From assembly GCA_903885585.1 (NCBI GenBank), contig CAISJH010000611.1, forward strand, positions 1 through 63,535: a DNA stretch of 63,535 nt, read 5' to 3'. Positions 15,743-22,836 of the stretch are shown here, in pieces; position 1 is the first letter of the stretch, and every line of letters starts with the position of its first letter. Origin of the DNA: an uncultured beta proteobacterium (lineage in GTDB: Bacteria; Pseudomonadota; Gammaproteobacteria; Burkholderiales; Burkholderiaceae_C). Position numbers and translations under genes: made by a program. The notes beneath the pieces are model-generated. The model saw only the letters and a program-made list of their open reading frames with translations, was not told the DNA's origin and did not search any database.

Positions 15743-16204
15743 GCCACGCAGGCCGTGCTGCACAACTTCCCCGAAGGTCTTCGTTCCGCCAGGCAGCGAT
15801 CGCCCCAGGTTGTTCTCGATTTCGTTTGCCAAAACGGCATGCTGATCAGTTGGCTGACAAGCGAAGAACGCACTCCTGCCGTTCGCCTGGCCGCAGTCCA
15901 GGAGTGTGGCCACGCGGTCAAGTACCTGACGCTCCAGGAGATGACCGAAGAGGTGTGCGTTGCGGCGGTTCAGCGCAACGGGCTGGCGGTTCAGTACATC
16001 CCGCAGGCTAAGCGCACGATGGCGGTGCGGCTGGCTGCCGTGCGCAGCTCACTTGGCGCCGTTAGGCTGCTGTGTCGCGCACACCGAACGCCTGAGGTCT
16101 GGCTGGAAGCGCTGAAACACCACCCATCGCTTTACAGCCGTCTAAGCGAGGAAGACCATCCGCTGGCCGCTGAGTGGCTCAACACTGAGGCGGCCCAGTC
16201 GTGA
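15743..16204 (+). pseudogene. Continuation of the DUF4116-like gene after the in-frame TAG
   Basis: It is in the same frame as 14891-15742. It continues the repeat pattern without a gap: RTPAVRLAAVQECGHAVKYL, then TEEVCVAAVQRNGLAVQYI, then RTMAVRLAAVRSSLGAVRLL. Either a nonsense mutation split one gene, or TAG is read through, or translation restarts at GTG 15755. The last four bases overlap the methyltransferase start (GTGA), so some translation through here would help express the next gene. Confidence 0.65.
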
Positions 16205-16983
16205 GTAGCGCCGTCGCATTCCAGCAGGGCCTGTACGCGAGCGCGAACCCGACCAGGCGATGGCTTCACACGCGCCGGCTTGACTGGGTGGTGCGTCAAA
16301 TTGACGCGGCCTGGTCACAGCCTCAGGAGGACTGCAGCGTGCGCACGGCACTGGAGGTCGGTGTCGGATGCGGCATCGTCACTGCGCATCTGGCGCCGCG
16401 CTTTCGCACCCTGGCCGTGGACATCGACCCAGCCTTTTTGGGTGAAGCCCGGCGACTACAGGTCGCAACCGCGTTGGTGGACGTGTGCGACCAGCAAGCT
16501 CTTTGCAAGGCCGTGCAAGCGCACTCCCCCGGCGGCGTCGATCTGGCGATTTGCAGCGAGGTGCTGGAGCACGTTGCGCTGCCTACACAGGCATTACGCT
16601 TGCTCTACTTATCCCTCAAGCCGGGCGGGCTACTCATCCTGACAACCCCCCAGCGGGGCTCCATCGCGGAGGCCGTCGCCGGACTGCTGCGCTTTCGGGT
16701 CGTTCGGAGTCTGGCGCGTGCTGCGTATCGCGAGCCGGTCGAAGAGCTCGGCCATATCAGCCTGATGCGCGCTTCGGATGTTCGGGTGGCGGCTAGCGCT
16801 TGCGGATTCACGGTGCTCGAGCACGACGTCATGGGCGCCTACCTGCCACTCGTTGCCGAGTTTCTCGGACGTCCAGGCCAAAGATTTTTGGCCAGGCTCG
16901 AAGGCGCGATGCGCCAGACCGCCTGGTCTTCACCGCTGCTGTGGACCCAGTGTTGGGTCTTGATCAAGCCGGCGGCAGGCTAA
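16201..16983 (+). CDS. Class I SAM-dependent methyltransferase
   Basis: About 260 residues. Motif I is [15 protein letters not shown] (about 50-64), an acidic AVDID loop follows near residue 75, and [16 protein letters not shown] (about 114-129) matches the post-motif of Methyltransf_11-type enzymes; [17 protein letters not shown] is the late motif. The substrate is unknown; the overall look is like small-molecule, lipid or sugar methylases (UbiG-like). It starts with GTG overlapping the previous stop and ends 68 bases before the RNA polymerase alpha paralogue. Confidence 0.82.
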   Translation: MSSAVAFQQGLYASANPTRRWLHTRRLDWVVRQIDAAWSQPQEDCSVRTALEVGVGCGIVTAHLAPRFRTLAVDIDPAFLGEARRLQVATALVDVCDQQALCKAVQAHSPGGVDLAICSEVLEHVALPTQALRLLYLSLKPGGLLILTTPQRGSIAEAVAGLLRFRVVRSLARAAYREPVEELGHISLMRASDVRVAASACGFTVLEHDVMGAYLPLVAEFLGRPGQRFLARLEGAMRQTAWSSPLLWTQCWVLIKPAAG

Positions 16984-17051
16984 CAATACCCTGCGCATGT
17001 TGCGTATCTCGGAAGCCCACAAAGGCCCCAAAGTTATGTGGAGGGACGTTG

Positions 17052-17981
17052 ATGCTCTCAGTCTCAGGAACAGATACCGCCTCTGTTGCAATCTTGTCCC
17101 CGCTGGCTCCTGGGTTCGGGCAGGTGCTGGGCAACGCGCTGCGCCGCGTGTTGCTCTCCTCCATGGTGGGCTACGCGCCGACCGAGGTCACCATTGCCTG
17201 TGTCCTGCATGAGTACTCGACCATCGACGGCGTGCAAGAGGACGTGGTCCACGTCATGCTCAACCTCAAGGGTGTGGTGTTCAAGCTGCACAACCGCGAC
17301 GAGGTGACGCTGGTGCTGCGCAAGGAAGGCGAAGGCCCCGTGCGCGCTTCCGACATCCAGACGCCCCACGACGTGGAGGTGATCAGTCCGGACCACGTGA
17401 TTGCCAACCTGTCCCAAGGCGGCAAGCTGGACATGCAGATCAAGGTGGAGAAGGGGCGCGGCTTTGTGCCGGCGAATGCAGGGCAAGCACCCAGCCACAT
17501 CGGGCGTATCGCGCTGGACGCCTCCTTCTCGCCAGTGCGTCGGGTCAGCTACGCAGTCGAGAACGTCCGGGCCGAGGACGGGTTTACTGAATTCGACAAG
17601 CTGGTTTTAGAGATCGAAACCAACGGCGCCATCTCACCGGAAGAGGCGATCCGGGCTTCCGCCAAGATTCTGGTCGAGCAGTTGGTGGTGTTCACCCGGC
17701 TCGAAGGTGATGGGGAGGTGGTCCAGGATGAATTGAGCCGTTCGCCCGAGGATCATGAGCCGGCAGCCATCCTGATGCGCCCCGTCGACGAACTCCAGCT
17801 GACAGTGCGCTCGGCCAACTGCCTGCGCGCGGAGGGCATCAATAGCGTCGGAGACCTGGTTCAACGCAGCGAGATCGAGCTACTCAAGACGCCAAATCTG
17901 GGCCGCAAGTCGATCGTCGAGATCAAAGGCGTGCTTGCCAAGCTGGGGCTTCACTTGAGGGACACCACAGGCCCAACCTAG
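17052..17981 (+). CDS. rpoA: RNA polymerase alpha subunit paralogue, element-borne
   Basis: The 309-residue protein keeps the full alpha plan. The N-terminal assembly domain has [20 protein letters not shown], including the Arg equivalent to E. coli R45. The C-terminal domain has [13 protein letters not shown] and [16 protein letters not shown], keeping the R265, N268, G296, K298 and S299 equivalents that bind UP-element DNA. It is close to Burkholderiales chromosomal RpoA but differs at both ends: the first strand is shortened and altered ([17 protein letters not shown]), and the usual RLENWPP tail is replaced by RDTTGPT. Neither ribosomal protein genes nor rpsD flank it, so this is not the chromosomal copy. 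A GGAGG precedes the ATG. Confidence 0.93.
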   Translation: MLSVSGTDTASVAILSPLAPGFGQVLGNALRRVLLSSMVGYAPTEVTIACVLHEYSTIDGVQEDVVHVMLNLKGVVFKLHNRDEVTLVLRKEGEGPVRASDIQTPHDVEVISPDHVIANLSQGGKLDMQIKVEKGRGFVPANAGQAPSHIGRIALDASFSPVRRVSYAVENVRAEDGFTEFDKLVLEIETNGAISPEEAIRASAKILVEQLVVFTRLEGDGEVVQDELSRSPEDHEPAAILMRPVDELQLTVRSANCLRAEGINSVGDLVQRSEIELLKTPNLGRKSIVEIKGVLAKLGLHLRDTTGPT

Positions 17982-18023
17982 CGCCTGTGGACCGCCGAGG
18001 CCGGCATAGGGGCGGCTGCGCTG

Positions 18024-19043
18024 TCAGTTGCCCCTCGAACGACTCTGCTGGAAGCCCTGGACTATCGATGAGGTCTCCGCCTTGAAGGCGTGCGCCGCCC
18101 ACTCCAACGCAGAGGCCACCTCCTCGCGCGACAGCCGCTGAAGCAAGTCCCACAGCCGCGCATCGTCCAGCGCAGCTGTGGCGTGGGCGACCCTGGCCAA
18201 ACTGATGTCGCGTGCCATGGCTTGATGCTTGAGCTTGTCCACCGGCTCCAGTGCCATCCACGCGGAGATGGCGGGCAGGACGGAGTCGGCAAGGTGCGCC
18301 TCAATTTCCCAAGTGCGCGTGACCTTTGTGATCTCCAACACGGCCGCCTGCCGCCATTCGGACATGCGGCGCACGCCATCAACCAACCGCTGAATGTCGG
18401 GGCCCTTCAGAGTCATGGTTTCGTCCATGCGCACCATAAGCTGGTGAACTGGCACATCGGCGAAGAACTTTCTGCTGCTCTGGACCTTGTCGAGCCCCAA
18501 GTTCTCCTGCAAGAGGTCCGTCATTCGATCAACGCGACCAGGCGCCGTGTGGACCTGGCTGAGGACTTCTAGATCCTGTCGTCGCTTGCGTGGCTGACTT
18601 GCCAGCCCAGGCAATAGAGCGAGCTGCAGCTCCAGACTCTGCTGTGCCCTCTGCCCAGACAGCTGGTTGGGCCCCATTGCAAGGAGCAAGGCAGAGGCCT
18701 CCTGCCGCACAAATGGGCCAGATGGCGCAAACTCTGCGGCGGGGCCCTTCAACGCTTGGCCATCAGGGGCAGTGCTCTGTTGCTGCGCAGCAGTGCCAGG
18801 CGCAGTTGCTGGTGTGAGCGCACTAGATGCACCAGGCACAGCGGGCTCGGGGGCGGGCTGCGCGGGCCGCTGAGGCCCCGTGCCAAAGGGATGCAACGAG
18901 ACACTCTTGTCCAGTTCCCTCGCGTGCTGCCTTTGGTACTCCCAGCCCACTGCGCCAAGAAACACACATCCCGCGACCAAGGCGACCCAGCCCATACGCG
19001 CACGGCGGCGCGCACGGATGGCGTCGATAACGTCTTTTTCCAC
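18024..19043 (-). CDS. Single-pass membrane protein downstream of the coupling protein genes
   Basis: The 339-residue protein has one N-terminal membrane segment (MGWVALVAGCVFLGAVGW, about residues 17-34), a Pro/Ala/Gln-rich linker to about residue 115, and a helical C-terminal domain (LSGQRAQQSLELQLALLPG, later VPVHQLMVRMDETMTLKG). The topology suggests the helical domain faces the periplasm. No family is recognised. It follows the 19054 gene by 10 bases and converges on rpoA, and probably belongs to the coupling-protein operon. Confidence 0.65.
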   Translation of the reverse strand: MEKDVIDAIRARRRARMGWVALVAGCVFLGAVGWEYQRQHARELDKSVSLHPFGTGPQRPAQPAPEPAVPGASSALTPATAPGTAAQQQSTAPDGQALKGPAAEFAPSGPFVRQEASALLLAMGPNQLSGQRAQQSLELQLALLPGLASQPRKRRQDLEVLSQVHTAPGRVDRMTDLLQENLGLDKVQSSRKFFADVPVHQLMVRMDETMTLKGPDIQRLVDGVRRMSEWRQAAVLEITKVTRTWEIEAHLADSVLPAISAWMALEPVDKLKHQAMARDISLARVAHATAALDDARLWDLLQRLSREEVASALEWAAHAFKAETSSIVQGFQQSRSRGN

Positions 19044-19053
19044 GATGGCGCGC

Positions 19054-19968
19054 TCAGAACAGGCGGCTCCAGTAGATGGAGCCTCCTAGCGTGTTGAGGG
19101 ACACACCTTGCTTTTCAGCCAGGCGCTTTCGCAGCAGAAATGGATTCCTGCCAGTGAGGTACCAGTTGTTGTCGCCTTGGCAGCACAACAGCATCTTGTC
19201 GTCCAGCCGCTCCAGGGCCTTGCGCACAACCTCCTGGCTAGACCCCACGGCCTGCGTCAGCGCATCGGCCGTGATGCCTGGCTGGCACCACGCTGCGTAG
19301 GCCAGATCACGCCCGAGCAAGCCAGCGACGTACGCACACTCGCTGTCGATGTCCTCAGGAACCTCCGTGGCCACAAACGGAAACTCCACTGGGGACACCC
19401 ACCACCGCAAGAAGAACTCGTACTGGATTCGAAGACGCACGACGTCCTTTCGCGCATTGAGCACTCGGCAGGCCAGGTCGAAGGTGAGCCCGCCGTCGTC
19501 GCCTGCTGCGAAGAAGTACTGCATGGCACCCCACGGCGCCAGCTTGGTGTTGAACAACTCGTTTCGGTAGGACTTGATGACCAGGAACGCATCGCGCTCG
19601 GGGCCCTCGTCAAAGTCCTCCTCCGTAACACCTTTCAGCCGCGCTTTTCCTTCTCTTTTTCTAGCGAGGGAAAGACGACGCCGTGCGGCCTCACTAAGCT
19701 GCTCCAGAAGATTCGGTGCCAACCCCAGATCTTCTTCACCACCCACCATACCCACAAGAAGCTGTTCACCCCCATGCCCGTCAAGAATGGCATCAAGATC
19801 TTCGAGAAAATCGCCATCAGCGCCGTCCGAATCGGCCCGAAGAAGACAATCGCCAGGCCCGCCACCACTATCCAGGGCCAAGCCGTCTCCATCCTCATCC
19901 CACTCAAATCCAGCCAGTCCATCATCATCATCTCCAGGACCAAAAGAGTTAATGTCATTCAGCTTCAT
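19054..19968 (-). CDS. Hypothetical protein with acidic N-terminus, transfer region
   Basis: The ATG at 19968 overlaps the end of the coupling protein gene and has GGAGGGG upstream, a strong coupled start. The N-terminal 100 residues are dominated by Asp, Gly and Glu and use codons with few G or C third positions, unlike the rest of the window. From about residue 115 the protein becomes ordinary: YRNELFNTKLAPWGAMQYF, then a helical DNA-binding-like stretch (GITADALTQAVGSSQEVVRKALERLDD). The acidic part overlaps a convincing membrane-protein frame at 19635-19922, so the true gene structure here is uncertain. Confidence 0.6.
   Translation of the reverse strand: MKLNDINSFGPGDDDDGLAGFEWDEDGDGLALDSGGGPGDCLLRADSDGADGDFLEDLDAILDGHGGEQLLVGMVGGEEDLGLAPNLLEQLSEAARRRLSLARKREGKARLKGVTEEDFDEGPERDAFLVIKSYRNELFNTKLAPWGAMQYFFAAGDDGGLTFDLACRVLNARKDVVRLRIQYEFFLRWWVSPVEFPFVATEVPEDIDSECAYVAGLLGRDLAYAAWCQPGITADALTQAVGSSQEVVRKALERLDDKMLLCCQGDNNWYLTGRNPFLLRKRLAEKQGVSLNTLGGSIYWSRLF
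19635..19922 (-). CDS. Possible overlapping gene for a small membrane protein
   Basis: In the frame one base off from the 19054 gene lies a 95-residue frame, MDWLDLSGMRMETAWPWIVV onward, with two hydrophobic segments (WPWIVVAGLAIVFFGPI and FLWVWWVVKKIWGW) and a charged EKEKEKRG end. Its third codon positions are strongly GC, as expected of a real gene in this DNA, while the competing frame is not. A CTGGAG lies just before the ATG run. It may be an overlapping gene or the true N-terminus joined by frameshifting near the A5 run at 19656-19660. Confidence 0.45.
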   Translation of the reverse strand: MDWLDLSGMRMETAWPWIVVAGLAIVFFGPIRTALMAIFSKILMPFLTGMGVNSFLWVWWVVKKIWGWHRIFWSSLVRPHGVVFPSLEKEKEKRG

Positions 19969-21751
19969 TGAGCACCCCTCCATTGGCTGGTGGTCGCTTC
20001 GCAGCATCTATCAGGAATCTTTCAGGATTCTTCGAGAAGTCGCACCCCTGGACTGACTTATCAGGCTCTTCCCTTATCAGCATCGGTGGACCATATTCGG
20101 CCTCCAAAGCCTTAGTGATCTGCATCATGGGTATGCGGACATTGAATATCGTGCTGCCGCCATAGGTGGCAACCACTTCGCCAATATCCAGACTCTTCAG
20201 GTCCTCAGGTGAAATTCTGAAGTCCTCTACTTCTCTCTCGCCTATCGAGAGCCCATACGAGGAACCTTTGCTTGATTCTGGTGTTGCTCGAAGATAACTT
20301 GCCGATTCAGAGTCACTCTCTGATCCCGATAAGGATCGCGTGACCTTCTTTTCTACCCCGATATTCTCAGCAGCCGCAGTGGCGGTGTCGGCCCCACCCA
20401 GTTTTGAGTAAATCTTAGTCCATGTGTTATCCAGAACTATTTGCTTAAACTCTTTGCTCACCGCCTCCAGGTTGGCATACGACTGAATGCTTCCGTACAG
20501 GATGCAGTTGGCCGACCGTGCCTGCTCGAATGGCCTGCTCAGGGATTGGGTAGCATAAGATCCCAATTCGTCCATGAAAACCAGAAATGCAGGTTTTGGC
20601 CTGTAGCTGGTGGGAAGCGCCTGCAGCCATGAAATGGCTGTGCGCAAATCCCCGAGCACCATACGCCCCATATTCGCGGCTGCATCGGTTTTGCCCATGG
20701 TGGGAAGTGACAGATACACGATTTTGTTTTCTCGTATAGCGTCAAATAACCTGACTTCGGGAGAATATGTATTCATCACTTCTCCGAACTTTCCTGTGCC
20801 GAACATATGTAGACGGCCGCCCACCCCTCCGAATGTTTCTCGGAGTTTGGAAATGTTTATACCAATCTTCCCAGTTCTAGGATCCGGTGCTTTATATTGG
20901 TTCAGCAAGAGTGCCAGGTTCTCCAATTGTTTTGAGTTGGCTCCGCGTGGACTATGGGCCACCCTTCGTTGCAACTCCTCAAGCGCAGTCGCGTTTATCA
21001 ACAAAATCGACAAGTCGATCATGTTGTATGCGAGGTCAGCTTGTTGTATCGCTGATACCAGCGTAACAATGCCTTGATTGGCGGCTTGCCTGTAGTAATC
21101 GGCTCCGGGGTTGTTCTCAGAACTAGGGATCAGAGACAGAATTCTCGCGGCCACCTCATCCGGATCGCCATCAAGAATTGGGTTGTAAGTGTTGCTGTTA
21201 CTCGGATCACCCGGGTTGATAATCTTGAAATCTTGCCCCCTACCTGCTGCTCTGGCAAACTTCCAAAGCATGCTTATGTTGTCTGCATCGAGTTTCCCGT
21301 CGACAAACAACAAGCCGCCACCCTTATTGATTTGTTGGTACATGATGGATTGCCCCAAAACGCTCTTGCCGGAGCCCGTCATACCAGGGTGCAGGAAATG
21401 CCTCTTGGCGTACGCCTCTTCCAAGTGAATGGCCTCGCCTGAGTCTGTGGCGTACCCCAGCAAGAAGCCGTCGCCGCGCTGCAGGGGTTGATAGGGCGAC
21501 ATGTCCGACACCATCTCGATGTTGCTCTTGAGCACCGGCAGGGTGCTGGCAGCCTTTGTGAACCTGTTGGTCAGGTATCCAGCAGATGCCGTCGCCACAG
21601 TGGCCATTCCTCCAATCGCCAATGCCGCGGGAGCAATCGGCGCGGCCACGATCGCCGAGGCTGCAAGCCCAGAAAGGGCAGCGGTGTCTTTAGTGCCACC
21701 AAGCCTGGTTTTGTAGAAGTGGTTGACGACGCGTGAGAGGGATCTGCGCAT
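19955..21751 (-). CDS. traD: Type IV secretion coupling protein (TraD/TraG-like ATPase)
   Basis: The 598-residue protein has an N-terminal Ala-rich hydrophobic region (about 26-60), Walker A GMTGSGKSVLG (about 123-133), FVDGKLDADN, and a Walker B-like PAFLVFMDELGSYA near residue 400. These are the marks of VirD4/TraD coupling proteins that link the relaxosome to the secretion channel at the inner membrane. A FYKTRLGGTKD stretch comes before the membrane region. Third positions are less GC rich than in the neighbours, suggesting a distinct origin. It starts only 29 bases past a strong terminator hairpin, so expression may need read-through or a promoter inside the previous unit. Confidence 0.85.
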   Translation of the reverse strand: MRRSLSRVVNHFYKTRLGGTKDTAALSGLAASAIVAAPIAPAALAIGGMATVATASAGYLTNRFTKAASTLPVLKSNIEMVSDMSPYQPLQRGDGFLLGYATDSGEAIHLEEAYAKRHFLHPGMTGSGKSVLGQSIMYQQINKGGGLLFVDGKLDADNISMLWKFARAAGRGQDFKIINPGDPSNSNTYNPILDGDPDEVAARILSLIPSSENNPGADYYRQAANQGIVTLVSAIQQADLAYNMIDLSILLINATALEELQRRVAHSPRGANSKQLENLALLLNQYKAPDPRTGKIGINISKLRETFGGVGGRLHMFGTGKFGEVMNTYSPEVRLFDAIRENKIVYLSLPTMGKTDAAANMGRMVLGDLRTAISWLQALPTSYRPKPAFLVFMDELGSYATQSLSRPFEQARSANCILYGSIQSYANLEAVSKEFKQIVLDNTWTKIYSKLGGADTATAAAENIGVEKKVTRSLSGSESDSESASYLRATPESSKGSSYGLSIGEREVEDFRISPEDLKSLDIGEVVATYGGSTIFNVRIPMMQITKALEAEYGPPMLIREEPDKSVQGCDFSKNPERFLIDAAKRPPANGGVLNEAE

Positions 21752-21779
21752 AACGTCCGACTCGTTCCGGAAAGAAAAA

Positions 21780-21811
21780 GCCCCCAGCAAACCTAGCGGT
21801 CTGGTGGGGGC
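21780..21811 (-). terminator. Intrinsic terminator between the annealing protein and traD
   Basis: GCCCCC and GGGGGC, extended inward by CCAG/CTGG, form a stem followed on the minus strand by TTTTTC. It lies 12 bases past the stop of the annealing protein gene and just before the traD start. Confidence 0.85.
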
Positions 21812-21822
21812 GTGGGGTCATA

Positions 21823-22653
21823 TCAAGCAGCTTTCGCAGTGGCGCCGAGCAGGTTCGCTCGACGCTCTTCGATGGCAGCCAGCACCTTGTTCAAGGCATC
21901 TCCTTCAAGCGCCGCACGGGCAGCGCTCTCAGCGGCCTTGATGGCATCAATGCCCAGGAAGCCAACCCGGCTCACCCAGGCCTCGACGTTGTTCGGCTTG
22001 GGGCTGCCGCGTCTGGTGGGCTGGCGCAGTTGCACGCTCGCAACCGAGGCCTCTTGCTCAGCACCCGCGGCCTGGCCGGTCTGTGCCTGCGCTGGCGTCG
22101 GTTGGTCCTGAGTGAGAGCGCCCACCGCCGTGGCAGGCGCCTGGTGCACCTGTTGACCCTGCGAAGTGCGCTTGGACTTGTCGGCCATCCTCTGCGCCAC
22201 GTACTTCGAGTCGTCATAGCGGCCCATGAACACATCGGCAGCGAAGCCGAGCATGCTCAAGCACTTGGACAGGGCGTCCGTGACGGACTTTTTCCGGTGG
22301 TCCGTGTCGGCGACGATCGACTCCCCCCGGCGCGAGATGTACGTGGTCTGCCCGTAGTGGCACAGCTCACCCCGCTCGCCGTTCAGGCGATACCAGAGCT
22401 TGAGCAGGAGCACATGCTCCTTGCCGAAACCCAGATCCTTGCCCTCTGAGTCGTAGCCCAGATGGGAGCCCTCGATCGTCTCTTCAGACACGATCTCGTA
22501 GCCCCAGCCGAGCCCCACAGGGCCGAAGGCCTCGGTCGCCTTCCTATACAGATACGTCGGATTGATCGCCGTACCTGCGAAAACGCCCTCCATAGGGCGC
22601 GTGAACGCGGGGTCAGTCGCTTCTACCGACTCCCACAGAGCCAAGTTGCTCAT
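21823..22653 (-). CDS. Rad52/ERF-like single-strand annealing protein
   Basis: The 276-residue protein begins MSNLALWESVEATDPAFT. It has the FGPVGLGWGYEIVSEE motif (about 45-60), an ELCHYGQTTYISRRG strand, and the tDhrKKSVTDALSKCLSMLGFAADVFMG helix region (about 120-145, quoted in part), all typical of the Rad52/ERF/DdrA group of annealing proteins. These bind single-stranded DNA and anneal complementary strands. The C-terminal 100 residues are a Gln/Ala linker and a small helical tail that may bind a partner. The YqaJ-type exonuclease 32 kb away is the likely partner. A hairpin leader precedes GAGGAG and the ATG at 22653. Confidence 0.72.
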   Translation of the reverse strand: MSNLALWESVEATDPAFTRPMEGVFAGTAINPTYLYRKATEAFGPVGLGWGYEIVSEETIEGSHLGYDSEGKDLGFGKEHVLLLKLWYRLNGERGELCHYGQTTYISRRGESIVADTDHRKKSVTDALSKCLSMLGFAADVFMGRYDDSKYVAQRMADKSKRTSQGQQVHQAPATAVGALTQDQPTPAQAQTGQAAGAEQEASVASVQLRQPTRRGSPKPNNVEAWVSRVGFLGIDAIKAAESAARAALEGDALNKVLAAIEERRANLLGATAKAA

Positions 22654-22659
22654 CTCAAT

Positions 22660-22718
22660 CTCCTCACAAGACGCGCTCCACCGGAGCGCACTTCCTTGCG
22701 AAGGTGCTGTGCGTTGCG
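22660..22718 (-). promoter_or_regulatory. Conserved hairpin leader of the annealing protein gene
   Basis: On the minus strand: CGCAAC (22718-22713), 13 bases, GCAAG in CTTCGCAAG (22703-22695), a perfect 7-bp hairpin GCGCTCC/GGAGCGC (22689-22673), then GAGGAG and the ATG. Confidence 0.65.
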
Positions 22719-22751
22719 CGGGCATGCAATGCGTTCATCAGGCCGCAAGAG

Positions 22752-22783
22752 TTGCGTTTATTATGAATGCCCGTCTCTATAAT
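22752..22783 (+). promoter_or_regulatory. Candidate promoter of the RecD-like helicase gene
   Basis: A perfect TATAAT lies at 22778-22783. TTGCGT at 22752-22757 resembles a -35 box but is 20 bases away, longer than usual, so the -35 assignment is weak. The start codon is at 22837. Confidence 0.4.
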
Positions 22784-22836
22784 TGCTCGGGATTTTCCCT
22801 TTATGCGCAACTGATGCGCAACCGAAGGAGGTCTCC

